Shown here piece after piece: positions 1-5,346 of a stretch of 7,413 bases of DNA. A model generated the notes under the pieces. The model had not been told where the DNA came from and made no database searches. It saw only the letters and a program-made list of their open reading frames with translations. This DNA is from Flavobacteriales bacterium UBA2040. Its GTDB lineage: Bacteria; Bacteroidota; Bacteroidia; Flavobacteriales_D; Crocinitomicaceae. A program made the translations under genes and the position numbers. The first letter of the stretch is position 1, and every line of letters begins with the position of its first letter. Where the stretch lies: NCBI GenBank assembly GCA_002332715.1, contig DDBE01000008.1:1-7413 (forward strand), given 5' to 3'.

Positions 1-2
1 TG

Positions 3-158
3 CCGGAGATTTCTGAGGTCAGAATAGGTCGTCATATTCGTTTACATGTGGAAGCGGAAAATGAAAGTGCTGCGAAAGAAAAAGTAACAGAAGCGTGTAA
101 AAAATTGCTTGCAAATGCAATTATGGAAAGTTTTACTTTTTCAATTGAAGCCGCGTAG
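3..158 (+). CDS. purS: PurS subunit of phosphoribosylformylglycinamidine synthase, 3' end only
   Basis: This is the last 51 codons of a gene that begins before the window; the reading frame opens at position 3 and stops with TAG at 156-158. PurS is the small subunit of the PurS-PurQ-PurL complex, which converts FGAR to FGAM with glutamine and ATP in cytoplasmic de novo purine synthesis. PurS bridges the glutaminase PurQ and the synthetase PurL. What is visible fits the C-terminal half of the roughly 80-residue family: PEISEVRIGRHIRLHVEA matches the conserved V-R-x-G-K/R-x-I segment. The end, with CKKLLANAIMESFTFSIEAA, matches the usual C-x-K-L-L-A-N-x-x-x-E-x-[FY] ending. No purQ or purL is seen downstream within the window. 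Identification is by remembered family pattern, but the match is strong. Confidence 0.9.
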   Translation, partial: PEISEVRIGRHIRLHVEAENESAAKEKVTEACKKLLANAIMESFTFSIEAA

Positions 159-220
159 GTTTCAGTCTATATTAGATTTTGTTTTTAACATCCATATTAA
201 AAATATCAATAAATTTACCG

Positions 221-245
221 AAAGATTAACAATCTTTTGTTCTTT
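221..245 (+). terminator. possible weak terminator in the purS downstream gap (159-306)
   Basis: A perfect 7-bp inverted repeat, AAAGATT (221-227) and AATCTTT (231-237), is separated by AAC and followed by a T-rich run. It could end purS transcription, but the stem is entirely A/T apart from one G-C pair, so it would be weak. The rest of the 148-nt gap is AT-rich. It holds a near-match to the Bacteroidota -7 box at 245-252 (TAGACTTG, one mismatch) without a convincing -33 TTG at the right distance, so I do not call a promoter. Confidence 0.3.
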
Positions 246-306
246 AGACTTGCACCTTTATAAGATAACAACCGTTTACTTTTTACAACAATTAGACTAT
301 TAGGTC

Positions 307-1281
307 ATGACAGAAATAAACCCTACACCCGAAATCAAAAAAAACAATGGTGGTTTTATCGCCGCAATATTACTCTTGCTCATAGCTGTGGGCTTTTTTG
401 CTTGGCTTTGGTCTTCGAAAAATTCGCAGTTGAATGAGTGCCAAAATCAAACAAAAGAATTATTGGCCGATCAAGATGGTATGAATCAAATGATGGCTGG
501 ATATGTAGATAATATGTCAAATGACCTGAGAAAGGATTTTCAAAATATGCTTAAAACGTATGACGCCTTAATCGACAAAGACGCTTCGAAAGCAGATAGT
601 TTAAATGTTCAGAAAGAAAAAATTCAAGAGTTGATGTCTCAAATGAGTTCTTTACAGAAATCAAATAAATTGACGGCGTCACAATTGTTTGCCATGAGAC
701 GTGAGAACGAAACCTTACGTGGTATCATGAAAGGATATGTGATGCAAATTGATTCTTTGAATACTTTGAATTTAAATTTGAATACACGTTTAGATACGAC
801 GACAACAAGATTGAATCAAACGACTTCCGAAAGAGATCAATTCAAACAAGATGCTGCGTTGAGTGCTGAACAAGTTAAGAAAGGTTCTAAGTTGCAAGCA
901 TTCAGTTTCACCTCAACAGGATTGAGAATGAAGTTGAATAATACGACTGAGGAAACGAATAAGGCAAGAAATACAGTGCAAATTGTATCGACATTCACAA
1001 TTTCGAAAAATCCTATTACACCGGCTGGAAGAAAGTCAGTTTATATGCAAATTATCGATCCATCTGGAAAAACGCTTCAGTCGCGTAGCTCGGATGTTGT
1101 AAAAATGGAAATTGGTACTATTGCATATTCTGATAAAAAAGATATCGACTACAACAATGAGAGTGTCGATTTGTCCATTTTCTATGATTTAAAAGGGGCT
1201 GATGTATCGAAAGGGAATTATAAAGTGAAGATTTATGTAGACGGTCAGTTGGCTGGAAAAGATAGCTTTACATTAAAATAA
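307..1281 (+). CDS. membrane-anchored coiled-coil protein of unknown function
   Basis: I do not recognise this 324-residue protein. Residues 1-15 are polar, and residues 16-35 form one strongly hydrophobic segment (GFIAAILLLLIAVGFFAWLW) that should be a single membrane anchor. With no signal-peptidase site evident, I infer that the bulk faces the periplasm. Residues about 40-195 are rich in Gln, Asn, Leu, Lys and Glu with heptad-like spacing of hydrophobics, which suggests a long coiled coil. Residues about 196-324 change character to alternating hydrophobic, beta-like segments, including VYMQIIDPSGKTL (245-257) and YKVKIYVDGQLAGKDSFTLK (305-324), which look like an Ig-like or small beta-sandwich module. 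The ATG at 307 is the natural start because it places the anchor at the N-terminus. A role in envelope organisation or assembly is a guess from architecture alone; such proteins are often misannotated as SMC-like because of the coiled coil. Confidence 0.8.
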   Translation: MTEINPTPEIKKNNGGFIAAILLLLIAVGFFAWLWSSKNSQLNECQNQTKELLADQDGMNQMMAGYVDNMSNDLRKDFQNMLKTYDALIDKDASKADSLNVQKEKIQELMSQMSSLQKSNKLTASQLFAMRRENETLRGIMKGYVMQIDSLNTLNLNLNTRLDTTTTRLNQTTSERDQFKQDAALSAEQVKKGSKLQAFSFTSTGLRMKLNNTTEETNKARNTVQIVSTFTISKNPITPAGRKSVYMQIIDPSGKTLQSRSSDVVKMEIGTIAYSDKKDIDYNNESVDLSIFYDLKGADVSKGNYKVKIYVDGQLAGKDSFTLK

Positions 1282-1303
1282 ACTACTAATAAATAAATCT
1301 CTG

Positions 1304-1351
1304 CCAAATTATTCTCCCGGCGAATCTTGTGATCGATTTGCCACGATTTGG
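1304..1351 (+). promoter_or_regulatory. nested stem-loop upstream of the RRM gene
   Basis: In the gap before the RRM gene an inner hairpin pairs GGCGAATC (1319-1326) with GATTTGCC (1335-1342), eight pairs including one G-U, around the 8-nt loop TTGTGATC. An outer stem, CCAAAT (1304-1309) with ATTTGG (1346-1351), encloses it. No U-tract follows, so it does not look like an intrinsic terminator for the preceding gene. A structured 5' leader of the RRM mRNA is the more attractive reading. Whether transcription starts upstream of it is not shown: I found no good promoter in the gap. Confidence 0.4.
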
Positions 1352-1368
1352 TATTTCCGTTAATAAAT

Positions 1369-1388
1369 CAAGGAAAGGTCACGCCTTG
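1369..1388 (+). promoter_or_regulatory. small hairpin just upstream of the RRM start
   Basis: CAAGG (1369-1373) can pair with CCTTG (1384-1388). A competing, tighter fold pairs AAGG (1375-1378) with CCTT (1384-1387) around the loop TCACG. The two folds share the CCTT arm, which lies 16 nt before the ATG at 1404, so they are mutually exclusive. This could matter for translation initiation, but short stems like these also occur by chance. Confidence 0.25.
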
Positions 1389-1403
1389 GGCACTTAGAGA
1401 GTT

Positions 1404-1820
1404 ATGACAAATATCTTTATTGCAAATCTCGATTGGGAAATCGCCTCTGAAGATTTGAAAGCTACTTTTTCTGCTTTTGGAACAGTTTCATATGCACATG
1501 TCGTGTATGATCGGGAAACTAAAAAATCAAAAGGATATGGGTATGTTGAAATGGATGATGCCGATGAAGCAATCTCTGCAATTCAAGCCCTTAAAGGGTT
1601 GGAAGTTAATGGTCGATCATTGGATGTGAAAATTGCTTCACCCAAAGGAAATCGCCCTGCACCAAAACCTGCTGCTCCTGAGAAAAAACCTTTTAAACGG
1701 GAAGGCGGATTTCAAAAAAGAGAAACTCCCGGCTTTTCAAAAAGACCGAGAACAAGAACTACATTAAGTGGGGACGCCCAAAAGTTAGAAAGAAAGCCAT
1801 TTACAAGAAGAGTGGATTAA
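1404..1820 (+). CDS. single-RRM RNA-binding protein with basic tail
   Basis: This 138-residue protein has one RNA recognition motif at residues 2-79 and a basic, low-complexity tail at about 80-138. RNP2 is IFIANL (4-9) and RNP1 is KGYGYVEM (43-50), with the aromatic positions Y45 and Y47 that stack on RNA bases; the final RNP1 position, usually Phe or Tyr, is Met. The tail is rich in Lys, Arg, Pro and Phe (for example KKPFKREGGFQKRE) and resembles the Gly/Arg-type tails of bacterial RRM proteins. It should bind single-stranded RNA in the cytoplasm. Relatives in cyanobacteria and Bacteroidota act as RNA chaperones or post-transcriptional regulators, and some are cold-induced; that role is inferred here. 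The ATG at 1404 begins directly at the RRM. The next gene starts 21 nt after the stop, so co-transcription with the crotonase gene is plausible. The gap upstream can fold into stem-loops. Confidence 0.9.
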   Translation: MTNIFIANLDWEIASEDLKATFSAFGTVSYAHVVYDRETKKSKGYGYVEMDDADEAISAIQALKGLEVNGRSLDVKIASPKGNRPAPKPAAPEKKPFKREGGFQKRETPGFSKRPRTRTTLSGDAQKLERKPFTRRVD

Positions 1821-1841
1821 GAAATAAATCAAATTTATTAT

Positions 1842-2615
1842 ATGTCAGATGCAATTCATCAAGGTCATGTTACAACCCAAATTTCTGAAACAGGAATAGC
1901 CACTATTGAATTCGGTCACCCATTAAGCAATTCACTACCAGGGAAAATATTGAACTTGTTAGCAGATACCATTACAAAAATGGGTGCTGATGAATCTGTT
2001 AAAGTAATTGTCTTAAAATCGGCTGGTGCAAAGGCCTTTTGCGCTGGAGCAAGTTTTGATGAGTTAATATCCATTGAAGATTTTGAAACAGGAAAAGTAT
2101 TTTTCTCTGGCTTTGCCAATGTTATTAATGCTTGCAGAAAATGTCCTAAATTAATAATTGGAAGAGTTCAAGGTAAAGCCGTTGGTGGAGGTGTTGGAGT
2201 CGCATCTGCCGTAGATTATTGTTTTGCAACCCGCCATTCGGACATTAAACTTTCTGAATTAGCAGTTGGAATTGGACCATTTGTCGTAGGTCCTCCTGTT
2301 GAACGAAAAATTGGAATTTCCGCGATGAGTCAGTTGGCAATAAATGCAGCAGATTGGTGTTCGGCAAACTGGGCTTTAAAAAAAGGACTTTATGATGACG
2401 TTTTTGATACCGTGGAAGAAATGGATGCAAAAATCGATGTGCTATCTCAGACCTTAGCGAAAAGTAATCCAGAAGCGATGCGATTGTTGAAGGAAGTGTT
2501 TTGGCAAGGAACAGAAAATTGGGATGAACTTTTAAAGGAAAGAGCTGCTTTGAGCGGTCGGCTAGTTTTAAGTGATTTCACGCGAAATGCGATTAATAAA
2601 TTCAAGTCCAAATAG
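1842..2615 (+). CDS. enoyl-CoA hydratase/isomerase (crotonase) family protein
   Basis: The 257-residue length and motif order fit the crotonase superfamily, which binds acyl-CoA thioesters and stabilises an enolate in an oxyanion hole. The first oxyanion segment is KAFCAGASFDEL (64-75). The second is GKAVGGGVGVASAVDYCFA (111-129), where the Gly-rich turn is expected. In classical enoyl-CoA hydratase two glutamates activate water. The first, in GGGCE, appears as Gly119 here (GGGVG), while the second is kept as Glu139 in KLSELAVGIGP. With only one of the pair present, an isomerase or another crotonase reaction is more likely than standard hydration. The substrate cannot be read from the sequence and the neighbours do not point to a fatty-acid or amino-acid pathway. 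The ATG at 1842 gives a normal N-terminus. The 3' end overlaps the next gene by 29 nt. Confidence 0.88.
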   Translation: MSDAIHQGHVTTQISETGIATIEFGHPLSNSLPGKILNLLADTITKMGADESVKVIVLKSAGAKAFCAGASFDELISIEDFETGKVFFSGFANVINACRKCPKLIIGRVQGKAVGGGVGVASAVDYCFATRHSDIKLSELAVGIGPFVVGPPVERKIGISAMSQLAINAADWCSANWALKKGLYDDVFDTVEEMDAKIDVLSQTLAKSNPEAMRLLKEVFWQGTENWDELLKERAALSGRLVLSDFTRNAINKFKSK

Positions 2616-2937
2616 AAACTTTATAAAACTACTACTTCTAATTGATTCGTTATTTTTCATTCAGTTCATTTCATTCGGGCAAACTGGGTCCTGTTCTGAG
2701 AAATTTAAAACTGGGAAGTTTAAATATGTAGGACTAGATTCAGATGCCATCGTCATTCGCACTGAAAAGAAACAATATGAGTCTTGGGATGGTAGACGAT
2801 CGAAGATCATCATGAAGATTAAATGGATAGGTCCTGAAACATATACTTTGAAAGTAGTCAAGGTAATTAATGTTGAAGGCGGTCTAAACAAAGGTGATAT
2901 AATCACTGCTACGATTACAGATTGCACGGACAATTAA
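2587..2937 (+). CDS. small predicted secreted protein
   Basis: This is a 116-residue protein if it starts at ATG 2587. An in-frame GTG at 2572 would add five residues. Both starts lie inside the 3' end of the crotonase gene, in another frame, and no later ATG exists before the hydrophobic stretch. Residues 12-30 (FIKLLLLIDSLFFIQFISF) look like a signal peptide, ending in FGQ, a common cleavage context in Bacteroidota. The mature part starts near QTGSCSEKFKTGKFKYVG and then contains a basic/aromatic segment, YESWDGRRSKIIMKIKWIG. Cysteines 36 and 113 could form a disulfide in the periplasm. The pattern C-x(3)-F-K-T-G-x-F-x-Y followed by K-I-K-W recalls a family of short secreted Bacteroidota proteins that I have seen mislabelled as DNA topoisomerase IV; this is from memory and unverified. 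Function unknown. Confidence 0.72.
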   Translation: MRLINSSPNRNFIKLLLLIDSLFFIQFISFGQTGSCSEKFKTGKFKYVGLDSDAIVIRTEKKQYESWDGRRSKIIMKIKWIGPETYTLKVVKVINVEGGLNKGDIITATITDCTDN

Positions 2938-3078
2938 TTTACTTTCATATATTCGGCTGCAGGCGCGCAAGGCGAGTCAAAAATGCGAAAAATAAACTAG
3001 TTGAAATAATCGCTTTTATAACCGGATTTCACTTCTTTTTCGTTCCTGCTATTATTTCTTCAATTAAAACTAAAAATC

Positions 3079-3098
3079 TCTTGTTAATAAAAACAAGA
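3079..3098 (+). repeat. inverted repeat inside the rplM promoter
   Basis: TCTTGTT (3079-3085) and AACAAGA (3092-3098) form a perfect 7-bp inverted repeat with a 6-nt spacer. It covers the -33 TTG and most of the promoter spacer, upstream of the expected transcription start, so it would act as DNA, for example as a protein binding site, rather than as leader RNA. AT-rich repeats of this size can arise by chance. Confidence 0.35.
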
Positions 3099-3111
3099 AA
3101 CCATATCTTTG
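3081..3111 (+). promoter_or_regulatory. Bacteroidota-type promoter of rplM-rpsI
   Basis: A -33 TTG (3081-3083) is followed after 20 nt by TATCTTTG (3104-3111), an exact match to the Bacteroidota -7 consensus TAnnTTTG. The spacing lies in the usual 17-23 nt range. Transcription should begin a few bases downstream, around 3115-3118, giving an approximately 40-nt leader before the GTG start of rplM at 3156. Confidence 0.75.
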
Positions 3112-3114
3112 CAG

Positions 3115-3128
3115 CCCCAATTTAGGGG
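3115..3128 (+). promoter_or_regulatory. 5'-terminal hairpin in the rplM leader
   Basis: CCCC (3115-3118) and GGGG (3125-3128) pair around the 6-nt loop AATTTA. Given the promoter, this G-C stem would lie at or very near the 5' end of the mRNA in otherwise AT-rich sequence. It could stabilise the transcript or form part of an L13-binding autoregulatory site. Only the stem is seen; function is inferred. Confidence 0.4.
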
Positions 3129-3155
3129 AATTGTCTTATTTAAATAAAAAAGATT

Positions 3156-3611
3156 GTGGATACATTAAGTTACAAAACCCGATCTGCGAATAAAGAAACT
3201 GCTGATAAGCAGTGGTTTATCGTAGACGCAGAAGGCCAAACGCTTGGTCGTCTAGCAAGCAAGGTGGCGAAAGTTATCCGTGGAAAACACAAGGTTAACT
3301 TTACCCCACATGCAGACTGTGGTGACAACGTAATTATCATCAATGCAGAAAAAGTAGCTTTTTCGGGAGCGAAATTGGTTGATAAAGAATACGTTCGTTA
3401 CACAGGCTATCCCGGAGGTCAGAAAACGACTACTGCGGAACAGATGTTGAGAAAACAACCCGGTCGCTTGATTGAAAAAGCGGTGAAAGGGATGTTACCT
3501 AAAAATACTTTAGGTAGAGAACTATTTAGAAACCTTAAGGTGTATGTTGGCAATGAGCACAATCAAGAAGCTCAAAAACCGACTGTACTGGACCTTAACA
3601 CATTCAAATAA
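3156..3611 (+). CDS. rplM: 50S ribosomal protein L13 (uL13)
   Basis: The 151-residue product is a clear L13, an early-assembling 23S rRNA-binding protein of the large subunit. It begins with MDTLSYKTRSANKE, the N-terminus typical of Bacteroidota L13. The core has GQTLGRLASKVAKVIRGKHK (27-46), PHADCGDNVIIINAEKVAFS (51-70), YTGYPGG (82-88) and the family signature around AVKGMLPKNTLG (109-120). The start is GTG at 3156: no ATG is in frame nearby and the expected N-terminus begins exactly there. No Shine-Dalgarno sequence is present; the upstream sequence is A-rich, as is usual in this phylum. It is the first gene after a strong promoter. rpsI follows after 5 nt, the conserved rplM-rpsI pair, so the two are co-transcribed and probably translationally coupled. 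Confidence 0.97.
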   Translation: MDTLSYKTRSANKETADKQWFIVDAEGQTLGRLASKVAKVIRGKHKVNFTPHADCGDNVIIINAEKVAFSGAKLVDKEYVRYTGYPGGQKTTTAEQMLRKQPGRLIEKAVKGMLPKNTLGRELFRNLKVYVGNEHNQEAQKPTVLDLNTFK

Positions 3612-3616
3612 TCAGT

Positions 3617-4003
3617 ATGGAAATTATCAACACATTAGGAAGAAGAAAAACATCCGTTGCTCGTGTTTACATGAAAAAAGGTAAAGGGAACGTGATCGTA
3701 AATAAAAAGGATTACAAGGAGCATTTTCCAGTTGCAGTATTGCAAGGAAAAGTGGTTCAGCCTTTCGAGAAAACAGATACAGTTGGTCAATATGACATCA
3801 ACGTAACTGTAGTAGGAGGAGGAATCAATGGTCAAGCAGAAGCTATCCGTTTGGGTATCTCTCGTGCTTTGGTTAAAGTTTCGGAAGATTACAAGCCGCT
3901 TTTAAAAGCTGACGGTTTAATGACACGTGACCCAAGAATGGTGGAGCGTAAAAAACCAGGTCAACCAAAAGCGAGAAAGAAATTCCAATTCTCAAAACGT
4001 TAA
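3617..4003 (+). CDS. rpsI: 30S ribosomal protein S9 (uS9)
   Basis: The 128-residue protein is a complete S9. It starts MEIINTLGRRKTSVARVYMK and contains the family signature GGGINGQAEAIRLGISRAL (67-85). It ends with the long basic tail, RKKPGQPKARKKFQFSKR (111-128), that reaches into the ribosomal P site; the final S-K-R is the conserved tRNA-contacting end. It binds 16S rRNA in the head of the small subunit. The ATG at 3617 lies 5 nt after the rplM stop, which fixes the start and implies one transcript. Nothing in it is odd. Confidence 0.97.
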   Translation: MEIINTLGRRKTSVARVYMKKGKGNVIVNKKDYKEHFPVAVLQGKVVQPFEKTDTVGQYDINVTVVGGGINGQAEAIRLGISRALVKVSEDYKPLLKADGLMTRDPRMVERKKPGQPKARKKFQFSKR

Positions 4004-4007
4004 GATT

Positions 4008-4093
4008 AATAGTAAACTATTTTGGCGCTTGTTTAGTATCCAAGTACGGAGTACCCTTCCCTCGGGAACCCTTCGTTAACTGATAACTAAAGG
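4008..4093 (+). promoter_or_regulatory. structured rpsB leader / rpsI-rpsB intercistronic region
   Basis: The 118 nt between rpsI and rpsB contain several stems. AATAGT (4008-4013) pairs with ACTATT (4016-4021). GTATCC (4036-4041) pairs with GGA-TAC (4048-4054, one bulged G). TTCC (4057-4060) pairs with GGAA (4065-4068) around CUCG. CCTT/GTTA (4070-4078) pairs with TAAC/AAGG (4084-4093) across a small internal loop. No run of U follows, so it is not an obvious terminator. No good TTG/TAnnTTTG pair is seen, so rpsB may be read from the rplM promoter. S2 represses its own mRNA through a leader in gammaproteobacteria; a comparable role here is inference. Confidence 0.45.
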
Positions 4094-4121
4094 AACGTAA
4101 ACAAATATTAAAGAAACAAAA

Positions 4122-5306
4122 ATGTCAAAAGTTACATTCGATAATTTATTAGAAGCAGGTGTACATTTCGGTCACTTGAGAAGAAAATGGAATCCGGCAA
4201 TGGCGCCGTATATCTTTGAAGAGAAAAAAGGTATCCATATCATTGATTTAAATAAGACAATCGCGCACTTGGATCAAGCTGCAGCGGCAATGAAACAAAT
4301 CGCCAAATCCGGAAAGAAAATTCTTTTCGTAGCAACGAAAAAACAAGCCAAAGATCTTGTTGCAGACAAGGTTAAAGAATTGAACATGCCTTTCGTTACT
4401 GAAAGATGGTCAGGAGGAATGTTGACAAACTTCCAAACAACTCGTAAGTCTATTCGTAAAATGTCGACTATCGACAAAATGCAAACAGATGGTACTTGGG
4501 AAACATTGAACAAGAGAGAGCGTCTTTTCAAAACTCGTCAAAGAGAAAAACTAGAAAAGAATTTTGGTTCTATCGTAGATATGACTCGTCAGCCAGCTGC
4601 AGTTTTCTTAGTAGATATTTTGAAAGAGCATATTGCTTTGAGCGAAGCAAAAAGATTAAACATTCCAATTTTTGCAATGGTTGATACGAATTCTGACCCT
4701 CGTTTGGTTGATTTTCCTATCCCTGCAAATGATGATGCAACAAAATCGATTTCAATTATTATTGATACGATTTGCGATGCTATCAAAGATGGTTTGGCAG
4801 AAAGAAAAGCTGGAGGTGATAAAGAGAAAGCAACTGAAGATTCTGGGATTTCATCTGAAGCACCAGCAAAAACAACTCGTCCACGTAAAACTAAAGCTGC
4901 AGAACCTGTCGTTGAAGGAAAAGCGAAGGAAGAGAAAGTTGTAGTTGCAAAAGCTCCTGAAGCAAAAGTGGAAGAAGTGAAAGAAGAGGCTCCTTTAAAA
5001 GAAGCAAAAGCGAAAGCAACAAAATCGGATGCTAAAGTTGACGATTTAACGAAAATCGAAGGTATTGGACCGAAAATTGCTGAAACATTAGCAGCTGCAG
5101 GTTTAGCAACTTACGCTGACGTAGCAGGATCAACTGCTGAAAAAATCGTTGAAATGATCGAGGGTGTTCGTGGAAATCACACACCAGACACATGGCCTAA
5201 GCAAGCTGGAATGGCTGCAGAAGGTAAGTGGGATGAGTTGAAAGCTTGGCAAGATGAAGTGGACGGTGGAAAAGCTGCCCCTGCTAAGAAAGCAACTACG
5301 AAATAA
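4122..5306 (+). CDS. rpsB: 30S ribosomal protein S2 (uS2) with C-terminal helix-hairpin-helix extension
   Basis: Residues 1-227 are a full S2: LLEAGVHFGHLRRKWNPAMAPY (9-30, in two conserved blocks), the basic patch WSGGMLTNFQTTRKSI (96-111) and the late signature IPIFAMVDTNSDPRLVDFPI (181-200). S2 joins the 30S subunit last and helps place S1 and mRNA. Typical S2 is about 230-260 residues; this one has 394. Residues 228-306 are a low-complexity Lys/Ala/Glu/Val linker. Residues 307-382 hold a helix-hairpin-helix module with KIEGIGPKIAETLAAAGLAT (311-330), then DTWPKQAGMAAEGKWDELKAW (356-376, in two stretches), and a basic tail to 394. The same kind of domain occurs, as I recall, on some Bacteroidota L21 proteins. 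Frame and codon character are continuous, so this is a true extension. ATG 4122 follows an A-rich tract. tsf follows after 40 nt. Confidence 0.96.
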   Translation: MSKVTFDNLLEAGVHFGHLRRKWNPAMAPYIFEEKKGIHIIDLNKTIAHLDQAAAAMKQIAKSGKKILFVATKKQAKDLVADKVKELNMPFVTERWSGGMLTNFQTTRKSIRKMSTIDKMQTDGTWETLNKRERLFKTRQREKLEKNFGSIVDMTRQPAAVFLVDILKEHIALSEAKRLNIPIFAMVDTNSDPRLVDFPIPANDDATKSISIIIDTICDAIKDGLAERKAGGDKEKATEDSGISSEAPAKTTRPRKTKAAEPVVEGKAKEEKVVVAKAPEAKVEEVKEEAPLKEAKAKATKSDAKVDDLTKIEGIGPKIAETLAAAGLATYADVAGSTAEKIVEMIEGVRGNHTPDTWPKQAGMAAEGKWDELKAWQDEVDGGKAAPAKKATTK

Positions 5307-5346
5307 GATACAAAAAAGATTAATTAATTAAAGAAATATAATTGCT

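Noticed and set aside
109..303. Open frame of 64 codons starting inside purS
   Set aside because: It begins in another frame of purS and continues through AT-rich non-coding sequence; the composition (Leu, Phe, Lys, Ile) is that of random AT-rich DNA and no motif is seen.
2922..3125. Open frame of 67 codons between the secreted protein gene and rplM
   Set aside because: It runs through the rplM promoter, overlaps the preceding gene and shows no protein-like pattern. I treat the region as intergenic.
3136..3147. Perfect 12-bp palindrome TTATTTAAATAA before the rplM start
   Set aside because: It is purely A/T in an AT-rich leader, so it is expected by chance and would form a very weak stem.
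4018..4031. Possible rpsB promoter (TATTTTGG near 4018, TTG near 4029)
   Set aside because: The -7 match is imperfect and no -33 TTG lies 17-23 nt upstream; the TTG at 4029 has no -7 box at the right distance downstream.
4672..4944. Plus-strand frame of 90 codons inside rpsB
   Set aside because: It is an off-frame reading of the S2 core end and linker; the lysine-rich composition reflects the repetitive linker codons.
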